From Saprospirales bacterium (GTDB lineage: Bacteria > Bacteroidota > Bacteroidia > Chitinophagales > Saprospiraceae), in contig PWJP01000050.1 of assembly GCA_003559985.1 (NCBI GenBank), positions 1-17,955 on the forward strand: DNA of 17,955 nt, in the 5' to 3' direction. A program made the position numbers and the translations under genes. A model generated the notes under the pieces. That model saw only the letters and a program-made list of their open reading frames with translations. It searched no databases and had not been told where the DNA came from. Shown here piece by piece: positions 1-7,831 of the stretch; the stretch's first letter is position 1; each line of letters starts with the position of its first letter.

Positions 1-354
1 CAATTCACCCCCCATTTGCTGCCGGTTGACCGGGGCATTCTCTCCACGGCCTATGGATCCCGACGCCCCGTCAAATCCACCAACCGGGAAGCCCTCAGGG
101 ATTTCTTCAGGGAGTTTTACGCGGATAAGCCTTTTGTTCGCGTCAGAAATACACCGCCTTCGATTAAAGAAGTCAGGGCCACCAATTACTGCGACCTCTA
201 CCCTACTTTTGATCCCAGGACGGGAAATATCATTGTTATTTCGGTAATCGACAACTTGATGAAAGGGGCGGCCGGTCAGGCAATCCACAATGCCAATTTG
301 ATGTTTGACCTCGACGAGCAAACCGGATTGGATCTAGTACCTATAAAACCATGA
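1..354 (+). CDS. argC: N-acetyl-gamma-glutamyl-phosphate reductase, C-terminal fragment
   Basis: This is the 3' end of argC, which reduces N-acetylglutamyl phosphate to the semialdehyde with NADPH in the third step of arginine synthesis. The frame is open from base 1. Bases 1-36 read QFTPHLLPVDRG, which matches the conserved block around the family's catalytic histidine (the His of the PHL motif, bases 13-15). The C-terminal GAAGQAIHNANLMFDLDE block is the usual ArgC ending. About 117 residues are present; the NADP-binding Rossmann half and the catalytic cysteine lie upstream of the window. A TTG at 16 is not the start, because the motif continues upstream of it. The stop overlaps the argJ start codon (ATGA, 351-354), which indicates translational coupling. 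Confidence 0.95.
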   Translation, partial: QFTPHLLPVDRGILSTAYGSRRPVKSTNREALRDFFREFYADKPFVRVRNTPPSIKEVRATNYCDLYPTFDPRTGNIIVISVIDNLMKGAAGQAIHNANLMFDLDEQTGLDLVPIKP

Positions 355-1574
355 GTTCTATGATGAATAAAAATATCACTGATGTAAAGGGTTTTAGCTG
401 TTGGGGAGCCCACAGCGGTGTAAAATCGATGAGAAGAGACCTCGCCATTATTTATTCCGAGGTCCCCTGTGCAGCTGCAGCTACTTATACCAAAAATAAG
501 GTGATAGCAGAGCCGCTGAAACTGACAAAGACACATCTGCGCGACAAGAAAGCTCAGGTTATTCTCTGCAATGCGGGAAATGCCAATGCCTGTACCGGCC
601 AGCAGGGGAAGCGAGGAGCAACTGCCATGGCTAAAACTGCTGCAAGATTACTCGGACTGAAGAAGGAAGATGTTATAGTCGCCAGTACCGGCCTGATCGG
701 GGAGCCGTTTCCCACAGAGGATATTGTAAATGGAATAAAGGAGAACATTCCCAAATTGACCAGGCGCCGCGAAGCAGGTTCTTTTGCAGCAAATGCCATC
801 CTGACTACCGACACATTTGCCAAGGAAGGTTTTGTCGAAATGATGCTGGATGGTGTGGAGGCTAATATGGCGGGGATTGCCAAGGGTTCGGGTATGATCC
901 ATCCCAATATGGCCACCATGCTGGCTTTCTTAGTTTCTGATGTCAATATTGATGCCGACCTGTTACAGGAAACGGTGCGAGAGTGCGTTGACCAATCCTT
1001 CAATATGATCACTGTCGATGGAGATAATTCTACCAATGACATGGTGGCTGTAATGTGTAATGGCATGGCAGGCAATCCAAAAATTACCTCCCGGGACCAG
1101 GCTTCTTATTTTCTCTTCCGAAGCAAGTTACTGGAATTGATGATGCACCTTGCAAAATTAATTGTATCTGACGGAGAAGGTTCCTCTAAATTCATAGAAT
1201 ACACCGTAAAAAATGCCAGAGACCTCTCAACAGCAAAAAAATTGGTTCGGGCAATCTCTAGCTCGGTTCTTGTAAAAACTGCCATGTTTGGACGAGATCC
1301 CAATTGGGGGCGCATAATTTGCGCATCAGGAAATGCAGGTGTTCACTTCAACTACAAGAAAGCCGACCTGTTTATGGGTGATACCGAGCATCTGGTACAG
1401 GTTCTTGAAAAGGGGAAGCCCGTGGAATACGATAAAAACTTTGTTAAAAAGCTACTCCGGGAGGCTCATATCCGCGTGGTCATGGATGTAAATTCAGGTA
1501 ATGCGGACATTACAGGATTTGGTAGTGACCTTAGCACAGATTACGTGCTGTTTAATTCAGTTTACACTACCTGA
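351..1574 (+). CDS. argJ: Bifunctional glutamate N-acetyltransferase / ornithine acetyltransferase
   Basis: A 407-residue ArgJ of normal length. It moves the acetyl group from N-acetylornithine to glutamate, closing the cyclic arginine pathway; bifunctional forms also use acetyl-CoA. The self-cleavage site that gives alpha and beta chains is visible in KGSGMIHPNMATML, with cleavage expected between Ala188 and the nucleophile Thr189. The oxyanion-hole region STGLIG is at 112-117, AILTTDT at 149-155, and TVDGDNSTND and DPNWGRI follow in the beta chain. The protein ends in the typical YTT. The ATG at 351 lies inside the argC stop overlap; further in-frame ATGs at 360 and 363 are possible starts. 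It converges on ribB with only 8 bp between the stop codons. Whether the enzyme is mono- or bifunctional cannot be read from the sequence. Confidence 0.97.
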   Translation: MSSMMNKNITDVKGFSCWGAHSGVKSMRRDLAIIYSEVPCAAAATYTKNKVIAEPLKLTKTHLRDKKAQVILCNAGNANACTGQQGKRGATAMAKTAARLLGLKKEDVIVASTGLIGEPFPTEDIVNGIKENIPKLTRRREAGSFAANAILTTDTFAKEGFVEMMLDGVEANMAGIAKGSGMIHPNMATMLAFLVSDVNIDADLLQETVRECVDQSFNMITVDGDNSTNDMVAVMCNGMAGNPKITSRDQASYFLFRSKLLELMMHLAKLIVSDGEGSSKFIEYTVKNARDLSTAKKLVRAISSSVLVKTAMFGRDPNWGRIICASGNAGVHFNYKKADLFMGDTEHLVQVLEKGKPVEYDKNFVKKLLREAHIRVVMDVNSGNADITGFGSDLSTDYVLFNSVYTT

Positions 1575-1582
1575 TCCGTATT

Positions 1583-2731
1583 TTATCTGTGCGGAATTGG
1601 TTTGTTTTCAACGATTTCCAGGCCGTAACCTAGCAGACCAACTCTTCGTTTTGCAGCATTGGTAAGTACAATCATCTTACTTACGTTCAAACTCCTTAGA
1701 ATTTGAGCGCCTACCCCGAAGTCCCTCTGTTCAGTCTTAGGTGATGAAACCCCACTCACCACATTGGTGTAGTGCTTTAAAGCCTGAAGAAAAGTATCCC
1801 CTTCGTCGTGCTGCCGCATCAAAAGCAACACCCCACTGCCCTCTTTTGCGATGATGGCTGCAGCCTGGTCCAACTCTACTATAGATTCATCGCGCAAAGG
1901 CCCCAGTATGTCCCGCATATGCGAGGATGAATGAACCCTGACATTCACGGGCTCCTCCTCTTTCCAATCACCCAATGTAAGCGCAATATGGATATCATCA
2001 GTAGTAATCTGACGGAAAGCATGTAGCGTAAAGTCACCGTATTTTGTTGGGAAGTCCCCTTCAAATTCTTTCTTTATAAGGGTTTCATTTTGAAGCCGGT
2101 AAGCAATCAGATCTTTGATTGTTATCACTTTTAAATCATGCTTTTCAGCAAGTTCTACCAGTTGAGGAAGTCTGGCCATGCTGCCATCTTCGTTGAGAAT
2201 TTCCACCAATACCCCGGCCGGGGCAAATCCTGCCAATCTCGCCAGGTCAATAGCTGCTTCCGTATGCCCGGTTCTCCGCAACACACCACCACTTTTTGCT
2301 TTCAAAGGAAATATGTGACCAGGTCGGGCAAAATCTTCGGCTTTGGATTCGGGGTCCACCAGAGCTTTGATGCACATAGCACGGTCATAGGCAGAAATTC
2401 CAGTAGTGCAGCCTTTCCCTATTAAATCTATGGATACGGTAAAGGCCGTTTCGTGGAGAGCTGTATTTTCTGGAACCATCATATTGAGTTTGAGTTCCCT
2501 GGCGCGCTTTTCCTCAATGGGTGCGCAGATCAACCCGCGACCGTGGGTGGCCATGAAATTAACGATCTCCGGAGTGACACATTCTGCAGCGCAGACAAAA
2601 TCACCCTCATTTTCCCTGTCTTCATCGTCCACGACTATAATAACCTTGCCGTTTTTGATGTCTTCCAGGGCCTCTTCAATGGTATTGATTTTGAAGGTCT
2701 CGTCTCCTCTGGTTTCTATTGGTTGTTGCAT
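1583..2731 (-). CDS. ribB: 3,4-dihydroxy-2-butanone-4-phosphate synthase fused to a degenerate GTP cyclohydrolase II domain
   Basis: A 382-residue RibBA-type fusion in riboflavin synthesis. The N-terminal half (about 14-210) is an intact DHBP synthase, converting ribulose 5-phosphate to the four-carbon precursor. It has the acidic DDEDRENEGD loop at 35-44, GHIFPL at 138-143, GHTEAAIDLARLAG at 155-168 with His156, and Glu177. The C-terminal half (about 222-382) has the overall GTP cyclohydrolase II fold sequence (VRVHS at 264-268, RDFGVGAQILR at 336-346, NAAKRRVGLLGYGLEIVE). However, the zinc motif that normally reads HSECLTGDVFGSLRCDC is HSSSHMRDILGPLRDES, so all three Zn cysteines are replaced by Ser270, Asp281 and Ser283. 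RQEGRGIGL is also altered, to RQHDEGDTF (306-314). The reading frame is uninterrupted, so this is not a frameshift. GTP cyclohydrolase II activity is unlikely, and a separate ribA elsewhere is expected. It is the last gene after the two glycosyltransferases, with a 5-bp gap. Confidence 0.93.
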   Translation of the reverse strand: MQQPIETRGDETFKINTIEEALEDIKNGKVIIVVDDEDRENEGDFVCAAECVTPEIVNFMATHGRGLICAPIEEKRARELKLNMMVPENTALHETAFTVSIDLIGKGCTTGISAYDRAMCIKALVDPESKAEDFARPGHIFPLKAKSGGVLRRTGHTEAAIDLARLAGFAPAGVLVEILNEDGSMARLPQLVELAEKHDLKVITIKDLIAYRLQNETLIKKEFEGDFPTKYGDFTLHAFRQITTDDIHIALTLGDWKEEEPVNVRVHSSSHMRDILGPLRDESIVELDQAAAIIAKEGSGVLLLMRQHDEGDTFLQALKHYTNVVSGVSSPKTEQRDFGVGAQILRSLNVSKMIVLTNAAKRRVGLLGYGLEIVENKPIPHR

Positions 2732-2736
2732 ACTGC

Positions 2737-3948
2737 TTATATCCGTTTATCTGTATTTAACGCCTTGGCATTACTGCCCGCTGTGTTTCTGATTATTCCG
2801 TCCAGCTTTTTTGAAAAAGTATCCCAATTGTACTTACTTCTCACCAATTCAATACCATTTTGGGCTAAATTGTTGGCGAGTTTTTCTGAGTTCAATACTT
2901 CCGTGATGCGCTCTTTGAATTCTCTCAGGCTCGCAGCGGTTAAAAGGTCTTTGCCCTGCTTTCCGTCAATTGAACCGGCAACGACCGATGATGCGATGCA
3001 TGGAATCCCACAGGCCATTGCCTCCAGAATTTTATTTTGTAGCCCGGAACCCGAAAAAATGGGCGCAATATTTATCCGGGAACTCCAATAGGCATCCCTG
3101 ATATCGTCCATCCAGCCAGAAACCGTAATTCCGTGGGTGCCGTCCATTGCCTTCACTCTTTTATCAGGTCTTGCACCGGCAATTAACACGGTGAGTCCGG
3201 GGTGTTGTTTACGAAGCTCTGGCATCATTCGACCGATCAACAAAGCGGCTTTTACATTGGGATCGTAACCCATATTCCCGCAAAAAACGAGATCGTACTT
3301 TTTTTCCCTGTCTTGGTTGGGGTAAAAGAATTCCTGATCCACTCCATTTTTCAATATTTCAATCTTTTCTCTCGACAGCACACTCAGGTGGTCCCGGTCC
3401 TGGGTTGAGATAATGGTATGACTGTCAAAATCCTTGTAAACCTTATTTTCATAGTTTTTCAGAAGACCTGCCTCGAAGTTCATCAGGGGTTTGAGCCAAA
3501 ACGGGGAAAATGATGCACGCCTTTCAAACCCGAGGCTGAAAGCATCCATATAATCAAGTGTCTTGGGAAATGGCAGTGACCGAACGTAAGGAGCCATTCT
3601 AATCAACTGACAATAGATGAGGTCCGGATCGATTTCAAAAATCGCCTGCCTGATTTTATCGGCCAAAAAAGCAGAGTAAAAATACTTTACAGTAAATGGA
3701 AGCCCACTCCACAATGCCATCGGTAATCCGGCAAGTCTGCGCGACTTAGAGAACTTAAAAAAATGCCGGCTACTACAATATTTCTCCAATTCACTATCCG
3801 CCTCTGCCAGTCCATCATCCTTGTCGTAAAGTGAAATTAAATGGAGTTCATGGGACTGTGCCAGTCCCTTTACCTGATGATAAAGCCTTAGTTTGTCACC
3901 TTTCTCAAGGGGATATGGAATTCTTGAACTGACAATAACAAGCCGCAA
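2737..3948 (-). CDS. Glycosyltransferase, GT-B fold, GT4-like
   Basis: A 403-residue retaining-type glycosyltransferase of the GT-B/GT4 kind. It transfers a sugar from an activated nucleotide donor at the cytoplasmic side, probably in surface glycan assembly. The N-terminal Rossmann half starts with the acceptor-side block SSRIPYPLEKGDKLR (7-21), which resembles sugar transferases linked to exopolysaccharide systems. The donor half carries FCGNMGYDPN (222-231), LIAGARPDK (255-263) and the nucleotide-sugar signature GSGLQNKILEAMACG (300-314), with the paired glutamate region. There are no transmembrane segments. The start codon is TTG (3946-3948): no ATG or GTG lies between it and the upstream in-frame stop, and the family N-terminus begins exactly there. 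It lies 51 bp after the upstream glycosyltransferase. Donor and acceptor cannot be told from sequence. Confidence 0.9.
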   Translation of the reverse strand: MRLVIVSSRIPYPLEKGDKLRLYHQVKGLAQSHELHLISLYDKDDGLAEADSELEKYCSSRHFFKFSKSRRLAGLPMALWSGLPFTVKYFYSAFLADKIRQAIFEIDPDLIYCQLIRMAPYVRSLPFPKTLDYMDAFSLGFERRASFSPFWLKPLMNFEAGLLKNYENKVYKDFDSHTIISTQDRDHLSVLSREKIEILKNGVDQEFFYPNQDREKKYDLVFCGNMGYDPNVKAALLIGRMMPELRKQHPGLTVLIAGARPDKRVKAMDGTHGITVSGWMDDIRDAYWSSRINIAPIFSGSGLQNKILEAMACGIPCIASSVVAGSIDGKQGKDLLTAASLREFKERITEVLNSEKLANNLAQNGIELVRSKYNWDTFSKKLDGIIRNTAGSNAKALNTDKRI

Positions 3949-3999
3949 ATTAGAATTTCTCTTTGATGTGGTTTAAAGCATTATTCACCAAAAGGGGGC

Positions 4000-5217
4000 T
4001 CAGATAAAACCGTGTTCCTTCATGTAGTCCTTGTAAGAGTGAATAAGGTCTTTGGCCAACTCGTAATTGTTAAAATGTTCGGATACAAAGCTTTGGGCGT
4101 TTTGAGATATTTCCAACATTTTGTCCCGGTCATTCAAACAAAGTCCGAAGCACTCCAAAAACTCCTCCGGTGTATCGGCAACCAATACTTCTTTACGGTG
4201 GGTGGCATCAATACCTTCAAGTCCCATGCTGGTTGTTATGACAACCTTACCGAGTGCCATGCCTTCAAGTATTTTTGCCCGCATTCCACTTCCAGAAAGT
4301 AATGGAACAATCATCATGGGGTGTTGATTGATGTATTCCCGGGCATCTTTTACTTCTCCGTGAATCAGCACTTTGGATTTGCTCCACCGATAGAGGTCGG
4401 GAGGAGTGTTTCTCCCCGCAATATGCAACTCCAAACCGGGAAATTGATTGTGAACCCCGGGCCATACTTCATTGAGAAACCAGTTGATGCCCTCGTAGTT
4501 GGGTATCCAGTCCAGACTGCCTATAAAACTCACACTGGGTGCCTTTTCAAAGGAACTCATATCAGGCTTGTAGTCATTAAAATCAATACCTATGGGTATC
4601 GTTCTGGCACCATTGATGTACCCTAAATTCCTGAATTTCTTGAGGTCCCGCTGAGAGATAGGAACCAGAAAGTCATAGTCATTCAGTACGCCCAGCTCGA
4701 ATTTCCGTAGTTTTTTGGACAGGTACTTGATGTACCATTTTTTTGGCAAAAACCTGGTGTTGCTGGTAATCCTGTCCCATATTTCGTGTTCGATATTGTG
4801 CGACCTCATCACCAAAAGTGCATCGGAATTTTCCCGGATAATCTCCATGTAAGGAGCCAGGTAAAGCGTTTCCAATTGGACAATGTCGAAATCTTCTGTA
4901 TTGAGGAGTTCTCGTAATTTATCGCTGAAAGCATCTGAGCGAAAACGGCTGACGTGGTAGGAATCCTGAGTAAATAAATTTTTCAGTGCCTCCACGGGTT
5001 TTATGGCGTTATCAATATCGACAGTATGTATTGCTTTGTAGTGGCCGGAGATATCGCGAACCTTTTCCAGGTCAATGTAGTGCTTAGAGGTGTTCATAGC
5101 AAGCAAAGTGACTTCACATCCAAGGTCATTCAATGCTCGGCTAAGATAGGTCACAGCTATGGACTCTCCGTCCTTAAGGGGGAGAGGAAATTTTTTACAT
5201 AGTTGAAGTATCTTCAT
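4000..5217 (-). CDS. Glycosyltransferase, GT-B fold, GT4-like
   Basis: A 405-residue GT-B glycosyltransferase, a distant paralogue of its downstream neighbour; both start with a short strand followed by a P-x-P-L-x-x-G-[DE] block. The N-terminal acceptor domain shows CKKFPLPLKDGESI (7-20), VQLETLYLAPYM (113-124) and MRSHNIEHEIW (137-147). The C-terminal donor domain shows SFIGSLDWIPNYEG (230-243), LHIAGR (264-269) and GSGMRAKILEGMALG (309-323), followed by TTSMGLEGI, the usual GT4 nucleotide-sugar pocket. It is soluble, with no signal peptide. ATG start at 5215-5217. It appears to be first in the operon with the second glycosyltransferase and ribB; a good -7 box lies 26 bp upstream. The role is inferred as synthesis of LPS, capsule or another glycan. 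No flippase, polymerase or sugar-nucleotide gene is adjacent to narrow this down. Confidence 0.9.
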   Translation of the reverse strand: MKILQLCKKFPLPLKDGESIAVTYLSRALNDLGCEVTLLAMNTSKHYIDLEKVRDISGHYKAIHTVDIDNAIKPVEALKNLFTQDSYHVSRFRSDAFSDKLRELLNTEDFDIVQLETLYLAPYMEIIRENSDALLVMRSHNIEHEIWDRITSNTRFLPKKWYIKYLSKKLRKFELGVLNDYDFLVPISQRDLKKFRNLGYINGARTIPIGIDFNDYKPDMSSFEKAPSVSFIGSLDWIPNYEGINWFLNEVWPGVHNQFPGLELHIAGRNTPPDLYRWSKSKVLIHGEVKDAREYINQHPMMIVPLLSGSGMRAKILEGMALGKVVITTSMGLEGIDATHRKEVLVADTPEEFLECFGLCLNDRDKMLEISQNAQSFVSEHFNNYELAKDLIHSYKDYMKEHGFI

Positions 5218-5243
5218 ACCGGGTTTTTATGGATATAGTTGCG

Positions 5244-5251
5244 CAAATATA
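5244..5251 (-). promoter_or_regulatory. Bacteroidota-type -7 box for the glycosyltransferase-ribB operon
   Basis: On the minus strand these bases read TATATTTG, a full match to the Bacteroidota -7 consensus TAnnTTTG, 26 bp before the glycosyltransferase ATG. A TTG at 5276-5278 could be the -33 element, but its 24-base spacing is slightly long. The predicted 5' untranslated region is about 20 nt. Confidence 0.55.
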
Positions 5252-5599
5252 CTTTATCTATACAATTATTTCAGGCAATTTGGGCAAAAGCTGTCTTTCG
5301 CCCGGTGAGCAATCAACAAAACCGGACATCAGCAACTCACAATCTTCAATAACAGTTTTGCTCAAAAGGTTTGTGGCAAACTTTTTAGTTAAGCTCTGGA
5401 AGTCTCATTGGTAAAAGTACCAAATTTTAAACTGGCAAGTGTTAAATATATTTTAATAAATATCCAATTAGGATTTTACTCCTCTGACATTCCGGAGACT
5501 ACGAGATTTGAGAAAAAATTTATTCCACTCTATTAGACCGGAGTTTTCCAGCAGTGGTTGGAAATTTCGTCAAAAATATTGGTTTAACCCCATGACCTG

Positions 5600-5630
5600 T
5601 TGCCGGGTATGCAGAAATTTAAGTACTTTG
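5600..5630 (+). promoter_or_regulatory. Possible lolD promoter, very short leader
   Basis: TTG at 5600-5602 is followed after 20 bases by GTACTTTG (5623-5630), a partial match to TAnnTTTG with the first two positions off. The box ends 4 bp before the lolD ATG. If it is used, the lolD transcript would be leaderless or nearly so. This is a weak call because the -7 element is imperfect. Confidence 0.3.
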
Positions 5631-5634
5631 CGGC

Positions 5635-6291
5635 ATGGTTGAATTAAAGGACATCAAGAAGAGCTACGGCAAGCTCGAGGTTCTCAAAGGGGTCAATCTC
5701 TCCATTGAAAAAGCAAAGCTCGTAGGCATTTTGGGAAAGTCGGGCACGGGTAAATCAACACTGCTTCACATACTCGGCTCGCTGGACAAACCCGATAGTG
5801 GCACTTTAAAAATTGGGGAACACGACCCGTTAAATATGGGCCAGGCTGAACTCGCCCGATTCAGAAATGAGAACATCGGATTTGTGTTCCAGTTCCACCA
5901 TCTGCTCTCTGAGTTCACCTCTCTGGAAAACGTAATGATTCCAGCACTTCTCAAAAAGGAGGATCAAAACACGGCCAAAAAGAAGGCCGGGGAGCTACTG
6001 GGATACCTCGGACTTGCAGACCGAATCACCCACAAACCGGAACAACTCTCAGGGGGAGAGCAACAGCGAGTTGCCGTTGCCAGAGCGCTCATTAACGATC
6101 CGCTTTTGGTACTTGCCGATGAGCCGACCGGAAACCTGGATACCGCAACCTCTTCCGAGTTGCACAAATTATTTACCCGACTGCGGACGGACATGGATAT
6201 TACCTTTGTTATTGTGACTCACAACAAAGAATTAGCCGGGCTTTGCGACAGCAGGTACTTTATGGAAGATGGACTTTTAGTCTCCGAATAA
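5635..6291 (+). CDS. lolD: ABC transporter ATP-binding protein, LolD type
   Basis: A 218-residue ABC ATPase of the MacB/LolD/FtsE group, best matched to LolD, the ATPase of the LolCDE complex that releases lipoproteins from the inner membrane. Walker A is GKSGTGKS at 34-41, the Q-loop glutamine is Gln86 followed by HHLLSEFTSLENVMIP (the LolD-type stretch), the ABC signature is LSGGEQQR at 138-145, Walker B is LLVLADEP at 157-164 with ADEPTGNLD, and the switch histidine is His196. Length is typical and all catalytic residues are present. No LolC/E permease is adjacent, and the downstream gene converges from the other strand, so lolD is monocistronic here. FtsE or a MacB-like exporter ATPase is a less likely alternative. 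Confidence 0.88.
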   Translation: MVELKDIKKSYGKLEVLKGVNLSIEKAKLVGILGKSGTGKSTLLHILGSLDKPDSGTLKIGEHDPLNMGQAELARFRNENIGFVFQFHHLLSEFTSLENVMIPALLKKEDQNTAKKKAGELLGYLGLADRITHKPEQLSGGEQQRVAVARALINDPLLVLADEPTGNLDTATSSELHKLFTRLRTDMDITFVIVTHNKELAGLCDSRYFMEDGLLVSE

Positions 6292-6330
6292 GGTCATCGG
6301 CACAGGTGAAAGTAGTAAGCTTGAGTCTTG

Positions 6331-7752
6331 TCATTCAGGGATATCCAGTTCTCTCAAAGGTTTTTTGTAGATCACGGGCAGCTCAGTGCCCTTAAGGTCT
6401 TCTTCAGAAATAGCGTGGGGCCAGTGCACTTCGGGAGCGCCGAGGTTTTTTAAGGCCGGTATCCACCGCTTCACGAATTCACCATCGGGATCGTACCGCT
6501 TAGCCTGGGAAAGAATTTTGAAATAGCGATTGTCTCTCGGGTCCGTACCCACACCGGCCAGGTAATTCCAATTGCCATAGTTCGAACAGGGATCGTAATC
6601 GACCAGCAAACTTTCAAAATACTGGGCGCCCCATATCCAATTCAGTTTGAGGTCATTGACCAAAAATGAAGCCACATTTTGACTGCCCCGGTTGCTCATG
6701 AATCCCGTTTCGTTGATTTCTATCATATTGGCATCGATAAAAGGGACACCGGTGCGTCCGTTTTTCCAATTATCAAACATCTCCCTGTCCTCAATCATTT
6801 CGGGTTTCTGACCAGTAATGCCACCGGGCGTAAAGATCTTATCACCGTACTTTTTTGCTATAAAGCGGAAGTAGTCCCTCCACATCAATTCGAAGCCGAG
6901 CCAATAGGTCGAATCATTTTTCTCCCGCTTCTCCTCGTATTTTTTAATCTCGCTAAAAACGTATTTGGGTGAAATGCAACCGACAGAGAGATAGGCTGAT
7001 AGTTTAGAGGAATAGTCCATGCCCAGTAGTTGGTTGCGGGTTTCCTTATAAGTGCTCACGAGGTCAGATTCCCAGATGTAGTGGGCTACTCTTTCAATGC
7101 CCTCTGATTCTCCGCCTTTCAGAGGAAATCCCACTTTTTCCTCCACTTCACTCCACTTGTATCCAAGGTCTTCAAAATTGGGCATATCCGTAGGTTCCAA
7201 TTTATTACCAGTTTGAATTTTTTCAGGAGAAGGCAATGGGTCTCGAACCTCGACAAATCGCTCTACTTCTTTGCGAAATTGGGAAAAAGTGTCCGGGGTA
7301 TGTGGCACTGGAAAGGGAAGGTCAGCCGTATAGTAGAGCATTTTCCCACGGTAGAATCGTATCTCCCGGCCAATGGACCAGAGGTTTTGCTCCAAACTAT
7401 CCTGGACCACAACTTCTTCCGATGTACGCTCTCTGTTACAAAACACCCAACTGGAACCCGATTTTCTAACCAGGTCAAATATTATTTCTTCCGGTTTTCC
7501 GACGTAAACGAAAAGATCTGAACCCCTTTTGCGAAGATTTTCTTTGAGGTCAATAACCGATTCATACAGAAATTTGGACCTAAAAATGCCCATTTTTCGA
7601 AAACCCAGCGGGGTCTCACCATTAATTAACCGCTCGTCGAAAACATAGACCGGATAAAGATCATCCACCTGTTGAATTGCATCCAACAACGCTTCATTGT
7701 CGTGTACCCTCAGATCGTTACGATACCAAAGTATTCCCGTCTTATTCTCCAT
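6331..7752 (-). CDS. DASH-type cryptochrome / photolyase
   Basis: A 473-residue FAD-containing member of the photolyase/cryptochrome family; the DASH group repairs cyclobutane dimers mainly in single-stranded DNA and may act as a photoreceptor. The N-terminal antenna-binding domain begins ILWYRNDLRVHDNEAL (7-22). DASH-typical features include LYYTADLPFPVPHTPDTFSQFRK (139-161), STYWLGFELMWRDYFRF (281-297), GRTGVPFIDANM (332-343), TGFMSNRGSQNVASF (349-363), the FAD-pocket segment DYDPCSNYGNWNYLAGVG (385-402) and AKRYDPDGEFVKRW (417-430). I chose the ATG at 7750-7752: a frame extension to a TTG at 7800 adds 16 residues not seen in the family. It lies 168 bp downstream of the hydrolase gene and probably has its own promoter, with an FNR-like palindrome 80 bp upstream. 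Confidence 0.93.
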   Translation of the reverse strand: MENKTGILWYRNDLRVHDNEALLDAIQQVDDLYPVYVFDERLINGETPLGFRKMGIFRSKFLYESVIDLKENLRKRGSDLFVYVGKPEEIIFDLVRKSGSSWVFCNRERTSEEVVVQDSLEQNLWSIGREIRFYRGKMLYYTADLPFPVPHTPDTFSQFRKEVERFVEVRDPLPSPEKIQTGNKLEPTDMPNFEDLGYKWSEVEEKVGFPLKGGESEGIERVAHYIWESDLVSTYKETRNQLLGMDYSSKLSAYLSVGCISPKYVFSEIKKYEEKREKNDSTYWLGFELMWRDYFRFIAKKYGDKIFTPGGITGQKPEMIEDREMFDNWKNGRTGVPFIDANMIEINETGFMSNRGSQNVASFLVNDLKLNWIWGAQYFESLLVDYDPCSNYGNWNYLAGVGTDPRDNRYFKILSQAKRYDPDGEFVKRWIPALKNLGAPEVHWPHAISEEDLKGTELPVIYKKPLRELDIPE

Positions 7753-7831
7753 AGTCAAAGGCAACTCTCTCTGTAAAAATTCTTTCCCACCTCTCAACAA
7801 ATAATCAATTCCTGCATATCACAGCAAATAA

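Larger units (their letters stand above)
5218..5634. other. 417-bp divergent intergenic region
   Basis: This stretch separates the divergently transcribed glycosyltransferase operon and lolD. I see no convincing gene: the 61-codon frame at 5229-5414 has no family resemblance and covers the minus-strand promoter. The region is AT-rich, especially 5420-5470. Two small perfect hairpins are present: TTGGTA-AAAG-TACCAA at 5408-5423 and TTTCCA-(8 nt)-TGGAAA at 5545-5564. Promoter-like boxes sit at both ends. No tRNA-like fold or tandem repeat was seen. Confidence 0.7.

Noticed and set aside
554..1075. Long open frame of 173 codons on the minus strand opposite argJ
   Set aside because: It lies wholly inside the well-supported argJ coding region, resembles no family I know and has low-complexity shadow composition.
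1583..2068. The degenerate GTP cyclohydrolase II half as a frameshift or pseudogene
   Set aside because: The frame is open throughout and the flanking family motifs are intact, so the changes are point substitutions in a maintained domain.
2732..2736. FMN riboswitch upstream of ribB
   Set aside because: Only 5 bp separate ribB from the upstream glycosyltransferase, and I saw no FMN-element-like fold before the operon at 5218-5300.
5229..5414. 61-codon open frame on the plus strand in the divergent intergenic region
   Set aside because: No family resemblance and no clear promoter, and it covers the minus-strand -7 box of the glycosyltransferase operon.
6292..6330. Intrinsic terminator between the convergent lolD and cryptochrome genes
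   Set aside because: No convincing GC-rich stem followed by a T-run on either strand in the 39-bp gap.
7753..7800. N-terminal extension of the DASH cryptochrome to a TTG start
   Set aside because: Family proteins begin at the ILWYRNDLR strand shortly after the ATG at 7752; the 16 added residues look untranslated.
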